From positions 372,001-436,000 of the forward strand of contig NZ_JAHVJQ010000002.1 in assembly GCF_019801145.1 (NCBI RefSeq): a stretch of 64,000 bases of DNA, in the 5' to 3' direction. Positions 53,335 to 61,871 of the stretch are shown in pieces. The notes below the pieces were generated by a model, which saw nothing but the letters and a program-made list of their open reading frames with translations, was not told where the DNA came from and ran no database searches. The position numbers and the translations under genes are program-made. This DNA is from Leisingera aquaemixtae (GTDB taxonomy: Bacteria > Pseudomonadota > Alphaproteobacteria > Rhodobacterales > Rhodobacteraceae). Numbering within the stretch: position 1 is the first letter of the stretch; the number at the start of each line of letters is the position of its first letter.

Positions 53335-53363
53335 GAAGGGCGGGCGCTGGGCCCGCCCTTCCG
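53335..53363 (-). terminator. Intercistronic hairpin after nirS
   Basis: A perfect 12-bp stem GGAAGGGCGGGC/GCCCGCCCTTCC with a five-base loop, 20 bases after the nirS stop. No T run on the minus strand. It could stabilise nirS mRNA or lower downstream expression. Confidence 0.65.
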
Positions 53364-53383
53364 AAGGTCTGTCATCCTGATCG

Positions 53384-55060
53384 TCAGGTGACGTGGTTCG
53401 ACCGGTTGTAGACGTTGAACTTGCCGGTCGGGGCATACAGGCCCTTCACGCGGCCGATCTCTTCCAGCGTCTCGGCGTCGAAGATCACGATTTCGCCGTT
53501 GGGCTCTTTCGAAGTCGAGCGGTTCCATTTGGAGACCCAGACTTCGGTGCCGTCCGCGTTGAACTCGAAGTGCACAGCCGCGGAGCCTTCCTCGTCAGTG
53601 ATCTGGATCGTTTTCACGACCTCACCGGTCTCTTTCGAGATGACCTGCACCGACTGCTGAACCTCAGGCTCGGGGTGCTTGGTCTGGTCAGCCCAGTAGT
53701 ACTTGGAGTTCGGGTGGGTCCGGATGAACAGGCCCGCACCATCGGTCTCGACCTCGTAGCAGGTCTTCCAAGCGTTGTCGGGGTTGCCTTCCGGGTCGTT
53801 GCCCCAGACCGTCACGGTGCCTTCGCCAAGGTGAGTGGTGCCGGCAACCGGGCCGCAGTTCGGGTCAACCCAGTTGGCGCCCGGGCCGGGGTGCGGCAGC
53901 GGCGCGGTGTCGATCATCGCCTCGAGCTTGCGCTCTTTGGTGTCGACAACAACCATCTTGTTAGATGCGTTTGCAGCGATCTGGAAATAGCGGCCGGTCG
54001 GATCAAAGAAGCCGTCGTGCAGGAACTTGGCCGAGTTGATCTTGTCGATGCGCAGGTTGTCCAGGTCGGAGTAGTCCACCTGCCACAGCTGGCCCAGCTC
54101 TTTCACCGCAACGATCCAAGTCGGCTCGTTGGGGGTGGTGTAGATGGCAGCCACGCGGCTTTCTTCCACATAGTCGCCGTCAACGTTGGTGCCGCGGGTC
54201 GAAACAACCTTCAGCGGTTCCATGGTCTTGGCGTCTACGATTGCAAAGTGCGGCGGCCAATAGGCACCGCCGATGACGTATTTGCCGTCGCCGGACACCG
54301 CCACATCGCGGGCGTCATAGCCAATGGTGACTTCGGAAACCAGCATCTTGTCCGGCGTCTGCCAGAGGTCGATCTTGGTCATCTTGCCGTCGCGGCCCAT
54401 GGTGTACCAGAAGCGGCCCGGGTTTTCCGGCTCTTCCAGTTTGTGGTGTTCAGAGGCTTTCAGCACGTGCACGGCATAACCGGTCGGGATGTGTGCAAGA
54501 ACTTCCTTGGTGTCGCCGTCGATCACGGCCACTTTGCCCACGTCACGCTCGATGACGACGAAGAAGTTTTCCCAGTTGCGGCCGTGCAGCGGCTCGGTCG
54601 GGTAGTCTGCTTCTTCGACATAGACCTTGCGGGTCTGTCTCATTTGCTCAAGCGACATCTCTGGCGGCTTCGGCGGATCCATCTGGATGTAGGTCGCCAT
54701 GTCCTTGATTTCCTGCTCGGTCATGATGTCCGAGAAGTTGTTCATCCCGCCTTCGGTACCCCAGGCGATAATCTTTTCCAGACGCTCCTGGCCCAATTTC
54801 AGGGTGCCGCCTTCGACCACTGTGCCGTCAGCCTTGGTCTGTTTAAAGTGCGGCTCCAGGTTCTTGCCGGTTGCGCCTTTGCGCAGAACGCCGTGGCAGC
54901 CTGCGCAGCGTTCGAAATAAAGCTGCTTGGAAGATTCAAAAGCCTCCTCACTCAAGGTGGGGCCTTCGGCGTAGGCGGGGATAGCGGCAGAACCAAGCAG
55001 CAGTGCAAAGCCTGCTCCCAGTGCCCGGCGGGTATTTTTGTAGCTGAGTCCAAGTGACAT
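53384..55060 (-). CDS. nirS: Cytochrome cd1 nitrite reductase
   Basis: 558 residues from ATG 55060. Signal peptide (about 1-31, ending IPAYAEG), then the heme c domain with CAGCH (52-56), and the eight-bladed heme d1 propeller. ENFFVVIERDVGKVAVIDGDTKEVLAHIPTGYAVHVLK, PPHFAIVDAKTMEPLKVVSTRG and LHDGFFDPTGRYFQIAANASNKMVVVDTKERKLEAMI match NirS. It reduces nitrite to nitric oxide in the periplasm. The start lies after the Dnr-type box at 55121. The nirK copper reductase is absent from the window. Confidence 0.97.
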   Translation of the reverse strand: MSLGLSYKNTRRALGAGFALLLGSAAIPAYAEGPTLSEEAFESSKQLYFERCAGCHGVLRKGATGKNLEPHFKQTKADGTVVEGGTLKLGQERLEKIIAWGTEGGMNNFSDIMTEQEIKDMATYIQMDPPKPPEMSLEQMRQTRKVYVEEADYPTEPLHGRNWENFFVVIERDVGKVAVIDGDTKEVLAHIPTGYAVHVLKASEHHKLEEPENPGRFWYTMGRDGKMTKIDLWQTPDKMLVSEVTIGYDARDVAVSGDGKYVIGGAYWPPHFAIVDAKTMEPLKVVSTRGTNVDGDYVEESRVAAIYTTPNEPTWIVAVKELGQLWQVDYSDLDNLRIDKINSAKFLHDGFFDPTGRYFQIAANASNKMVVVDTKERKLEAMIDTAPLPHPGPGANWVDPNCGPVAGTTHLGEGTVTVWGNDPEGNPDNAWKTCYEVETDGAGLFIRTHPNSKYYWADQTKHPEPEVQQSVQVISKETGEVVKTIQITDEEGSAAVHFEFNADGTEVWVSKWNRSTSKEPNGEIVIFDAETLEEIGRVKGLYAPTGKFNVYNRSNHVT

Positions 55061-55120
55061 GATCACTCTCCGTTTGCTGGTGAGGCACCCGGATAAGAGG
55101 GGGATTCTGCCGGCAGTTCT

Positions 55121-55134
55121 TTGACTTTGGACAA
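55121..55134 (-). promoter_or_regulatory. Dnr/NNR-type box, proximal nirS site
   Basis: TTGAC-TTTG-GACAA, one base off the TTGAC-N4-GTCAA consensus. Centred about 67 bp upstream of the nirS ATG. A TCTTAT -10 like sequence lies at 55098-55093 (minus strand). Confidence 0.7.
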
Positions 55135-55257
55135 CTTCGCTCGCGGTTTTGTGAGTTTCGGGCCGGTTTTCGCCTCCACCCCGGGTTTGTTCGTGGGATT
55201 GCAGCCTGGCGTCTTGCGCCGGCTGCAGCTCAATAATTTCCCTCAACCGGCCAGCTC

Positions 55258-55271
55258 TTGACTTTGGATAA
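55258..55271 (-). promoter_or_regulatory. Dnr/NNR-type box, distal nirS site
   Basis: TTGAC-TTTG-GATAA, lying about 137 bp further from nirS than the proximal site and sharing the 11-base TTGACTTTGGA core with it. No divergent gene explains it. Confidence 0.55.
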
Positions 55272-55639
55272 GGCTAGCGGCCGGACCAAACGGTTAAAAT
55301 CCGGATGCACCTAATAAACGGCGCCGACCAGAAGGGTATTTTCCGGACGGAAATATTCCGGCGCAGGTTAACCAGTCCGCTGGCGCCGTCTTACGGTGAG
55401 GCCGGCAAACAGCATGGCTGGTTTCGGACCGCGGCGCCCGCAAAACACTGCGGGCGCCGCGGCCATTCCTTCCAGCCAGCCCATTCAAATCAGCCCAGGC
55501 TCCGCCGTGCCAGCCCGGTGCCCAGTGTTCTTCAATGCATCCAATCCAAGGCGAGTCTAAACGTAAACTGCCCCAGCGGCCTTGCGGCCGCTAGGGTGCG
55601 CAACCTGCATGCCCCGGCTGCGGATTACTGGACCGCAGC

Positions 55640-56863
55640 CTACTGGGCTGCCGACGTCCGGCGCGCAATCTTGCAACGTTCCCAGAGCGTTCCCAGCGCC
55701 TCCACCAGTTGTTTGATGTCGGTGGGTGAATGCACCGGACCCGGCGTGATCCGAAGACGCTCTGTGCCTTTTGGCACGGTGGGATAATTGATCGGCTGGA
55801 TATAGATGCCGAATTCCTCCAGCAGCGCATCAGAGATGAACTTGCACTTCACCGGATCGCCCACAATGATCGGAATGATATGGCTCGGGTTCATGATGTG
55901 CGGAATACCCAGCAGATCAAGCTGGGCGCGGACGTCGGCGACCCGTTCCTTCTGCAGGATGCGCTCACTCTGCGATGCCTTGAGGTGGCGCACGGAAGCA
56001 AGGGCGCCAGCGGCAACAACAGGCGGCAGGGCGGTGGTGAAAATGAATCCGCTGGCAAAGCTGCGCACAAAATCGCACAGCGGCGCACTGGCGGCGATAT
56101 AACCGCCCACCACACCAAACGCCTTGCCCAACGTGCCCTCAATCACTGTCAACCGGTCCATCAGCCCTTCGCGCTCGGCAATGCCGCCACCGCGCGGACC
56201 GTAAAGCCCGACTGCATGCACCTCGTCCAAGTAGGTCATCGCGCCGAACTCATCTGCCGCGTCGCAGATCTCCTTGATCGGCGCTATGTCCCCATCCATC
56301 GAATAGACCGATTCAAATGCGATCATCTTGGGTGCATTGGCTGGCGCCGCTGCCAGCTTGGCCCGCAGATCGTTCACGTCGTTGTGCTTCCAGATCACTT
56401 TTTCAGCGCGGGAATGGCGGATGCCCTCGATCATGCTGGCGTGGTTCAGGCTGTCGGAAAACACGATCAGCCCCGGTATCTTGGCGGCCAGTGTTCCGAT
56501 CGCCGCCCAGTTCGACACGTATCCGGAAGTGAACAGAAGCGCCGCTTCCTTCCCATGCAGGTCGGCAAGCTCTTCCTCCAGCAGCACATGGGCATGGGTG
56601 GTGCCTGAAATATTGCGGGTTCCGCCTGCTCCAGCTCCGGACGTATCCAGCGCCTCATGCATCGCAGCCAGCACCTCCGGGCATTGGCCCATTCCCAGAT
56701 AGTCGTTCGAGCACCATATTTTCACATCCCTACGGGTTCCGCCTTCGGTTTGCTGTGCTTGCGGGAATGCTCCCTGCCGCCGCTCAAGATCAATGAAAAC
56801 GCGGTAGTTTCCTTCGTCTTTCAGCTCCTGCAGGCGATCCTTGAAAAAATGTTCGAAATCCAT
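55640..56863 (-). CDS. hemA: 5-aminolevulinate synthase (C4 pathway)
   Basis: 407 residues from ATG 56863 (GGAGG upstream); the longer open frame to 57118 is not supported. PLP enzyme condensing glycine and succinyl-CoA. Features: [84 protein letters not shown], and the PLP-lysine region [14 protein letters not shown]. It starts the heme pathway and sits divergent from the Dnr-type regulator, next to a box of the same kind. Confidence 0.96.
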   Translation of the reverse strand: MDFEHFFKDRLQELKDEGNYRVFIDLERRQGAFPQAQQTEGGTRRDVKIWCSNDYLGMGQCPEVLAAMHEALDTSGAGAGGTRNISGTTHAHVLLEEELADLHGKEAALLFTSGYVSNWAAIGTLAAKIPGLIVFSDSLNHASMIEGIRHSRAEKVIWKHNDVNDLRAKLAAAPANAPKMIAFESVYSMDGDIAPIKEICDAADEFGAMTYLDEVHAVGLYGPRGGGIAEREGLMDRLTVIEGTLGKAFGVVGGYIAASAPLCDFVRSFASGFIFTTALPPVVAAGALASVRHLKASQSERILQKERVADVRAQLDLLGIPHIMNPSHIIPIIVGDPVKCKFISDALLEEFGIYIQPINYPTVPKGTERLRITPGPVHSPTDIKQLVEALGTLWERCKIARRTSAAQ

Positions 56864-56936
56864 GGCTGGGCCTCCGCTCGCTTGCATCTGCCATTCTGTC
56901 TGGAGCGGATCCTGATACGGACCAGCGGCGTCATCC

Positions 56937-56950
56937 ATGACTATGGTCAA
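56937..56950 (-). promoter_or_regulatory. Dnr/NNR-type box between hemA and the regulator
   Basis: On the minus strand TTGAC-CATA-GTCAT, nine of ten consensus bases, about 74-87 bp upstream of hemA and 134 bp upstream of the regulator start. It could serve hemA (compare FnrL-controlled hemA in Rhodobacter) and/or autoregulation. Confidence 0.6.
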
Positions 56951-57083
56951 GGATACAGACAGGCGGCAGGCCATTGCGGACCAGAGCGGCAGTGGACCTT
57001 CACCTGCGGCGTCTGTATTCATGAATCCTAGGCACATGTAGCTCCGGCAAAGGCGGGAGCCGGAACCCAGGAGACACAAGACT

Positions 57084-57800
57084 TTGGCGCACGAACAGAA
57101 CAAAGCGGTCGCACGCAATTCGCTCTTGCTCCGTTCGCTGCCTGACCAACACGTCGAAACGCTGCTGTCCCACGGCAGTTTCCGGCACTATGACCGGGGC
57201 GAAACCATTTTTCTGCAGGATGAGGAAGCCGCTGAGATCCACGTCATGATCGAGGGCTGGGCCAAACTGTTCCGGATTGCGCCCAACGGCTCTGAAACTG
57301 TGGTAAGTGTCTTTGCCCGCGGCGAAAGCTTCGGAGAAGCGGTGGCGCTCAAAGGTGCCAGGTATCCGGTGTCGGCCGAAGCGGTGACACCCGCGGAGGT
57401 TTTGCACATTCCCTCTTCGCTGCTGGTGTCTCTGATGAAACAGGAGCCGCAGATCAGTATTTCCATTTTGGCGTCGACCTTTGCCCATCTGCATTCGCTG
57501 GTCGAACAGCTGGAACAGCTAAAGGCACAGACCGGCGCCCAGAGGGTGGCGGAATTCCTGCTGAAGCTCTGTCGCTGCGATAGCGGCGGCTGTGAGGTGG
57601 TCCTGCCCTACGACAAGGTTTTGATCGCCGGCCGCCTAGGCATGAAACCGGAAAGCCTGAGCCGTGCCTTTGCCCGTCTGAAAACAGCTGGAGTGGAAAT
57701 CAAAAAGAACCACGCTGTTATCGAGGACGTTCAGAAACTGCGCGGCTACGCTGAGATAGATCCGGCCGAAGCCTGGCACAAGGGCGGCACAGCGCAATAG
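57084..57800 (+). CDS. Crp/Fnr family regulator, Dnr/NnrR type
   Basis: 238 residues, TTG start with AGGAGACA upstream and no earlier alternative. Cyclic-nucleotide-like sensor domain (about 20-120), long dimer helix (about 125-155), and C-terminal HTH ([28 protein letters not shown], about 180-207). It lacks the N-terminal cysteine set of [4Fe-4S] FNR proteins, which fits NO-sensing Dnr/NnrR regulators. It is divergent from hemA, and Dnr-type boxes lie before nirS, nirE and hemA. Confidence 0.9.
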   Translation: MAHEQNKAVARNSLLLRSLPDQHVETLLSHGSFRHYDRGETIFLQDEEAAEIHVMIEGWAKLFRIAPNGSETVVSVFARGESFGEAVALKGARYPVSAEAVTPAEVLHIPSSLLVSLMKQEPQISISILASTFAHLHSLVEQLEQLKAQTGAQRVAEFLLKLCRCDSGGCEVVLPYDKVLIAGRLGMKPESLSRAFARLKTAGVEIKKNHAVIEDVQKLRGYAEIDPAEAWHKGGTAQ

Positions 57801-58105
57801 ACAGGGCTACGGGCCTATCGGTCTCTTCGGATCAGCATTTGATTTCTCATGTGCCGTGCTGGTCCAATTTGCCTGGCGACGCCATGTTAAACTGCTCTTG
57901 ATCAACCTTTGACAAGCTTTCCCGATGCCGAGGCAAGTGGCTGGAAGGATTACGGGTCCAGTGCTGCAGCGCTGCCGGCAGTTCGCGGCAGGCCGTTGTG
58001 GAGATGTGCTTGTCGTCGCAGGAACTGCCGGCAAATTTAACTGTTAAGCCGGGCTTAACGTGCCGCCTGCTATCCCGGGAATGGGTGAAAATAGTGGTGG
58101 TGAAC
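57801..58105. other. Intergenic region before motB
   Basis: 305 bp. It contains a CtrA box near the motB start and an inverted-repeat-rich stretch around 57970-57992 (CTGCCGGCAG and GCGGCAGG). No gene was recognised. Confidence 0.5.
58044..58058 (+). promoter_or_regulatory. CtrA-type box TTAA-N7-TTAA before motB
   Basis: Perfect TTAA-GCCGGGC-TTAA, 47 bp upstream of the motB ATG. CtrA regulates flagellar genes in Rhodobacterales. Confidence 0.7.
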
Positions 58106-58939
58106 ATGAGCGCACAGAGCAATGTGGCGCCCATTATCATCAAAAAGAAAAAAGTCAGTGGTGGCGATGGCCATCACGGCGGCGCGTGGAAAGTGGCTTA
58201 TGCCGACTTCGTGACCGCGATGATGGCCTTCTTTATGCTGATGTGGCTGCTGAACGCGACGACGGAAAAACAACGCAAGGGTCTGGCGGATTATTTCTCG
58301 CCATCGATTCCGCTGAGCCGGATCTCAGGCGGCGGCAATGGTGCCTTCCAGGGGGACAGCATGTTCACCGAGGATATCCAGCCAAAATCCGGCACCGGCG
58401 CAACGGATATCAATCCGGCAGATGCCCAGAAGGCGCAGGGTGACACGGGGGTTGAATCCGACCACAAGCGGGATCAGGATGACGACAAGTTCCGAGCGAT
58501 TGAGGAACAGCTGTCCGGCCGCGGCGGAGAGAGCATGGTGTCCACCGCGATGGCCCGCCACATTGTGACCCGCGTCACCGACGAAGGGCTGATAATCGAG
58601 CTGTTTGCCACCGAAGACGTGCCGCTGTTCGAAGACGGGCAGGCGAATCCGACTGCTTTGTACAGGGATCTGGTCCGGATGATTGCGCGTGTATCCGAGG
58701 GCGTGACCAACAACATTGCTGTGGGCGGCCATATCCGCTCGCATCCGGTCGTGCTGGCGAAGAATCCGGTTTGGGAACTGTCCCATGACCGTGCGGATGA
58801 AACCCGAAAGCTGCTCGAATCGGGAGGCTTGGCAGCAGCCAGGATTCACCGTGTGACCGGCCATGCTGACCGCAAGCTCGCTGCTAAAAATCCAATGGCG
58901 GCCCGCAATGACCGGATCGAAATCATCCTGCTTCGCTAA
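58106..58939 (+). CDS. motB: Flagellar motor protein MotB
   Basis: 277 residues from ATG 58106. The N-terminus has a basic IIKKKKVSGGDGHHGGAWKVAYADFVTAMMAFFMLMWLLNATTE block: the single membrane helix contains the proton-channel Asp. The C-terminal OmpA-like domain (about 155-275) anchors to peptidoglycan: VGGHIRSHPV, LSHDRADETRKLLESGG, VTGHADRKLAAKNPMAARNDRIEI. MotA is not next to it. A CtrA-like site precedes it. Confidence 0.94.
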   Translation: MSAQSNVAPIIIKKKKVSGGDGHHGGAWKVAYADFVTAMMAFFMLMWLLNATTEKQRKGLADYFSPSIPLSRISGGGNGAFQGDSMFTEDIQPKSGTGATDINPADAQKAQGDTGVESDHKRDQDDDKFRAIEEQLSGRGGESMVSTAMARHIVTRVTDEGLIIELFATEDVPLFEDGQANPTALYRDLVRMIARVSEGVTNNIAVGGHIRSHPVVLAKNPVWELSHDRADETRKLLESGGLAAARIHRVTGHADRKLAAKNPMAARNDRIEIILLR

Positions 58940-58993
58940 TAAACCGCTGAAAACGCACAACGTGCGGCTGGCAGATACGTCATTTTTGATCTG

Positions 58994-59008
58994 TTAGCCG
59001 CCCGTTAA
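58994..59008 (+). promoter_or_regulatory. CtrA-like box before flgE
   Basis: TTAG-CCGCCCG-TTAA, one base off TTAA-N7-TTAA, 57 bp upstream of the flgE ATG, inside a short 125-bp intergenic region. Confidence 0.5.
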
Positions 59009-59064
59009 TGGCTGCTGCGCTAGCTGTTGCATCAGAATGATTAGATGCAGCAGAAAGGCGTGCT

Positions 59065-60372
59065 ATGACCATTTCTTCGTCGCTGAACGCGGGCGTTTCA
59101 GGATTGAGCGCCAACGCCAGCCGGTTGGCTTCCATCTCCGACAACATCGCCAACTCCTCGACCCGCGGCTACAAGCGGGTTCAGACAGATTTCCATTCCA
59201 TGGTCTTGTCCGGTTCTGGCGGCACCTATTCGGCGGGCGGGGTGCGCACCACCAATGTGCGACTGATTGACGAACGCGGGCCGCTGGTCTCGACCAACAA
59301 TGCAACCGATCTGGCGGTACGCGGCCGCGGAATGCTGCCGGTGGCCTCGATCACCGAGGTGGAGGCCGGCGGCAACCCGTCGATGCTGCTGACTTCTACC
59401 GGGTCGTTCCGTACCGATTCGAACGGCTACTTGTCGACCGAATCCGGCCTGGTTCTGATGGGCTTTCCAGCGCTTGCGGATGGTACTGTGCCGGATGCTG
59501 CACGTGACACCAGCAATTCGCTGGAGCCGGTCCACATCGACCTGAACCGCCTTTCGGCGGAGCCGACAACCGAGATCAGCCTGACCGCGAACCTGCCGGC
59601 CTCCGAAACTGATCCTGGCGCCACCGGGGCTCCGGTGGAACATGTTGTTCAATACTATGACAATATGGGCCGCTCCGAAGAACTGGCGATCACCTACACA
59701 CCAAGCGTGGCGACCCCGCCGGCAACCACCGGCACCAATGAATGGACGATGCAGATTGTCGATTCGGCAACCGGCGCCACGGTGATCGGCGAATACACTC
59801 TGACCTTCGACGACAGTGCGTCCACCGCCGGCACATTGCAAAGCGTGGCCACCGTGACCGGCGGCGCCTATGACGCGACGGCAGGCTCGGTCACCATCAA
59901 CGTCGCAGGCGGACCAATCGAGATCAATATCGGCGTTATCGGCGAGCAGAACGGGATGAGCCAGCTGGGCGATGAATTCGTTCCGGGCACAACCGTGAAG
60001 GACGGCACCGCGGTTGGTTCCTTTGTTTCGGTGGAAATCAACGAATCCGGGGAAGTCATTGCCAAGTATGACTCCGGCGACACCAAGGTCATCTACAAGG
60101 TTCCGCTGGCGGATGTGTCGAACCTGAACGGCATGCAGGCTTTGGATTCCCAAACCTACAAGCCGACGGATGATTCCGGAGCGTTCTACCTGTGGGATGC
60201 CGGCGACGGCCCGACCGGTGAAATCCTGGGCTATGCCCAAGAGGAATCGGCTGTCGACGTGGCAACCGAGCTGACCGACATGATCCAGACCCAGCGGGCC
60301 TATTCGTCCAACGCGAAGGTCATCCAGACCGTTGACGAAATGCTGCAGGAAACCACCAACATCAAGCGCTAA
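59065..60372 (+). CDS. flgE: Flagellar hook protein FlgE
   Basis: 435 residues. Rod/hook N-terminal motif SSLNAGVSGLSANASRLASISDNIANSSTRGYKRVQTDF and the C-terminal ESAVDVATELTDMIQTQRAYSSNAKVIQTVDEMLQETTNIKR are typical. The middle is a variable, threonine- and serine-rich beta region. It forms the flexible hook. First gene of a flgE-K-L-I run. Confidence 0.95.
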   Translation: MTISSSLNAGVSGLSANASRLASISDNIANSSTRGYKRVQTDFHSMVLSGSGGTYSAGGVRTTNVRLIDERGPLVSTNNATDLAVRGRGMLPVASITEVEAGGNPSMLLTSTGSFRTDSNGYLSTESGLVLMGFPALADGTVPDAARDTSNSLEPVHIDLNRLSAEPTTEISLTANLPASETDPGATGAPVEHVVQYYDNMGRSEELAITYTPSVATPPATTGTNEWTMQIVDSATGATVIGEYTLTFDDSASTAGTLQSVATVTGGAYDATAGSVTINVAGGPIEINIGVIGEQNGMSQLGDEFVPGTTVKDGTAVGSFVSVEINESGEVIAKYDSGDTKVIYKVPLADVSNLNGMQALDSQTYKPTDDSGAFYLWDAGDGPTGEILGYAQEESAVDVATELTDMIQTQRAYSSNAKVIQTVDEMLQETTNIKR

Positions 60373-60419
60373 GGCGCTTGATGGCCCCCTGACACTGCCT
60401 TCATGAAAGCAGGCTGAAC

Positions 60420-61868
60420 ATGTCTATTTATTCCGCCCTAAACAGCGCGATGAGCGGCCTGACTGCGGCCAGCCGGTCTTCGCAGATCGTTTCCGAGAAC
60501 CTCGCCAATGCCCTGACGCCCGGGTACACGCGCCGGGTTTTGGATCTGAACAGCCCGGGCGTTGGTGTTCCCGGTGTCCAGGTAGGGCATGTTCAGCGGC
60601 TTAACGATCCGGTGGTAATTTCCAACCGCAGGGTCGCCGAGGCGGATTTCGGCGCCGCCAAGATCCAAGCGGACTTCTTTGAAAGGATGTCCAGCCTGGT
60701 TGGCACCGTGGATGACGAGATGTCCTTGGCAGCGCAACTATCAAATTTCGAGTCATCGCTGATCGAAGTCGTGTCGCGCCCGGATTCACAACCCCGGCTC
60801 AACGACCTGTCAGTCAAGGCGGATTCCCTTGCGGAATCGATTTCGCGTGCAGCCGAGGGGCTGCGTGATCTGCGGATCAACGCCGACAGCGCAATCAACA
60901 GCCAGGTCGACACCGTCAACCAGGCCTTGAAAGAGATCGAAAAGCTGAATGCACGCATCATGGTCGTGGAGGCGGGCGGCATGGATGCTGTTTCCATGCA
61001 CGATCAGCGGGATCAGCTGATCGACCAAGTGAATGAAATCATTCCCGTCAACGTTGTCCGGCGTGATAACGGCCAGGTGACACTGTACTCGGCGGGCGGT
61101 GTGATGCTGCTGGATGGCAAGGCGTCGGAGCTGAGCTTCTCGCCGTCGCGGGATATCATGCCGCATATGACGCTCGGCAATGGAATGCTCTCTGGGCTGG
61201 AAGTCAACGGCAGGGTGATCGACACCGGTCCGGAGGGCCCGCTGCGCGGCGGCACTCTGACTGCGCAATTTGAGATCCGGGATGTCACCGCAGTGGAGGC
61301 CCAGGAAGACCTGGATGCGATGGCGCGGGATCTGATCGAACGGTTCCAGGATCCGGCACTGGATGGCACGATCGGGGTCACCGATGCCGGTATCTTCACC
61401 GATGACGGCGGCTTTTTCGATGCTGCAAATACTGTCGGGATCGCAAACAGGATTGAATTGAATGACCTGGTGTCCCTAACCGGAAGCGCAGAGACATGGC
61501 GGTTCCGCGACGGTCTTTATGCTGCTGCGCCAGGCGATCCGGGTGATTCCAGCCTTTTGCAGAGCTATACCGATGCGCTGAACACCACGCGCACGGTATC
61601 GTCGGTTGGTCTGGGCACATCGGATTTGACTGCAGGCACCCTGAGCGCAAATCTGCTGTCCCGGTTTGCACAGGACAACGAAACCGCATCCCGCGCATCA
61701 ACCTTCGCGGCTACCAGTTTTAACGAGCTAAGCCAGGCAGAACTGGCGCTGGGTGTCGATACGGACGCCGAGCTGCAAAACCTGATGCTGGTGGAGAAAT
61801 TCTATGCCGCCAACGCCCGGGTCATCTCTGTCGTGGATGAGCTTATGGAAACACTTCTGAGGATCTGA
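60420..61868 (+). CDS. flgK: Flagellar hook-associated protein 1 FlgK
   Basis: 482 residues. N-terminal SIYSALNSAMSGLTAASRSSQIVSENLANALTPGYTRRVLDL and C-terminal SFNELSQAELALGVDTDAELQNLMLVEKFYAANARVISVVDELMETLLRI motifs are characteristic. It makes the hook-filament junction. Shorter than the gammaproteobacterial protein, as is usual in this group. Four bases before flgL. Confidence 0.95.
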   Translation: MSIYSALNSAMSGLTAASRSSQIVSENLANALTPGYTRRVLDLNSPGVGVPGVQVGHVQRLNDPVVISNRRVAEADFGAAKIQADFFERMSSLVGTVDDEMSLAAQLSNFESSLIEVVSRPDSQPRLNDLSVKADSLAESISRAAEGLRDLRINADSAINSQVDTVNQALKEIEKLNARIMVVEAGGMDAVSMHDQRDQLIDQVNEIIPVNVVRRDNGQVTLYSAGGVMLLDGKASELSFSPSRDIMPHMTLGNGMLSGLEVNGRVIDTGPEGPLRGGTLTAQFEIRDVTAVEAQEDLDAMARDLIERFQDPALDGTIGVTDAGIFTDDGGFFDAANTVGIANRIELNDLVSLTGSAETWRFRDGLYAAAPGDPGDSSLLQSYTDALNTTRTVSSVGLGTSDLTAGTLSANLLSRFAQDNETASRASTFAATSFNELSQAELALGVDTDAELQNLMLVEKFYAANARVISVVDELMETLLRI

Positions 61869-61871
61869 CGC

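Larger units (their letters stand above)
55061..55639. other. nirS promoter region and downstream part of hemA
   Basis: 579 bp with two Dnr-type boxes (55121-55134 and 55258-55271) in a duplicated 25-bp module, a perfect 12-bp hairpin at 55431-55460 (GCGGCGCCCGCA arms, 6-base loop) and a 7-bp hairpin AGCGGCC/GGCCGCT at 55575-55592 beyond the hemA stop. No protein gene is supported. Confidence 0.6.

Noticed and set aside
53393-55057. A 554-codon plus-strand frame opposite nirS.
   Set aside because: nirS is certain, and the plus frame has no domain or start signal.
57998-58105. A longer N-terminus for MotB starting at 57998.
   Set aside because: It would cross the CtrA box, and the family start is MSAQ at 58106.
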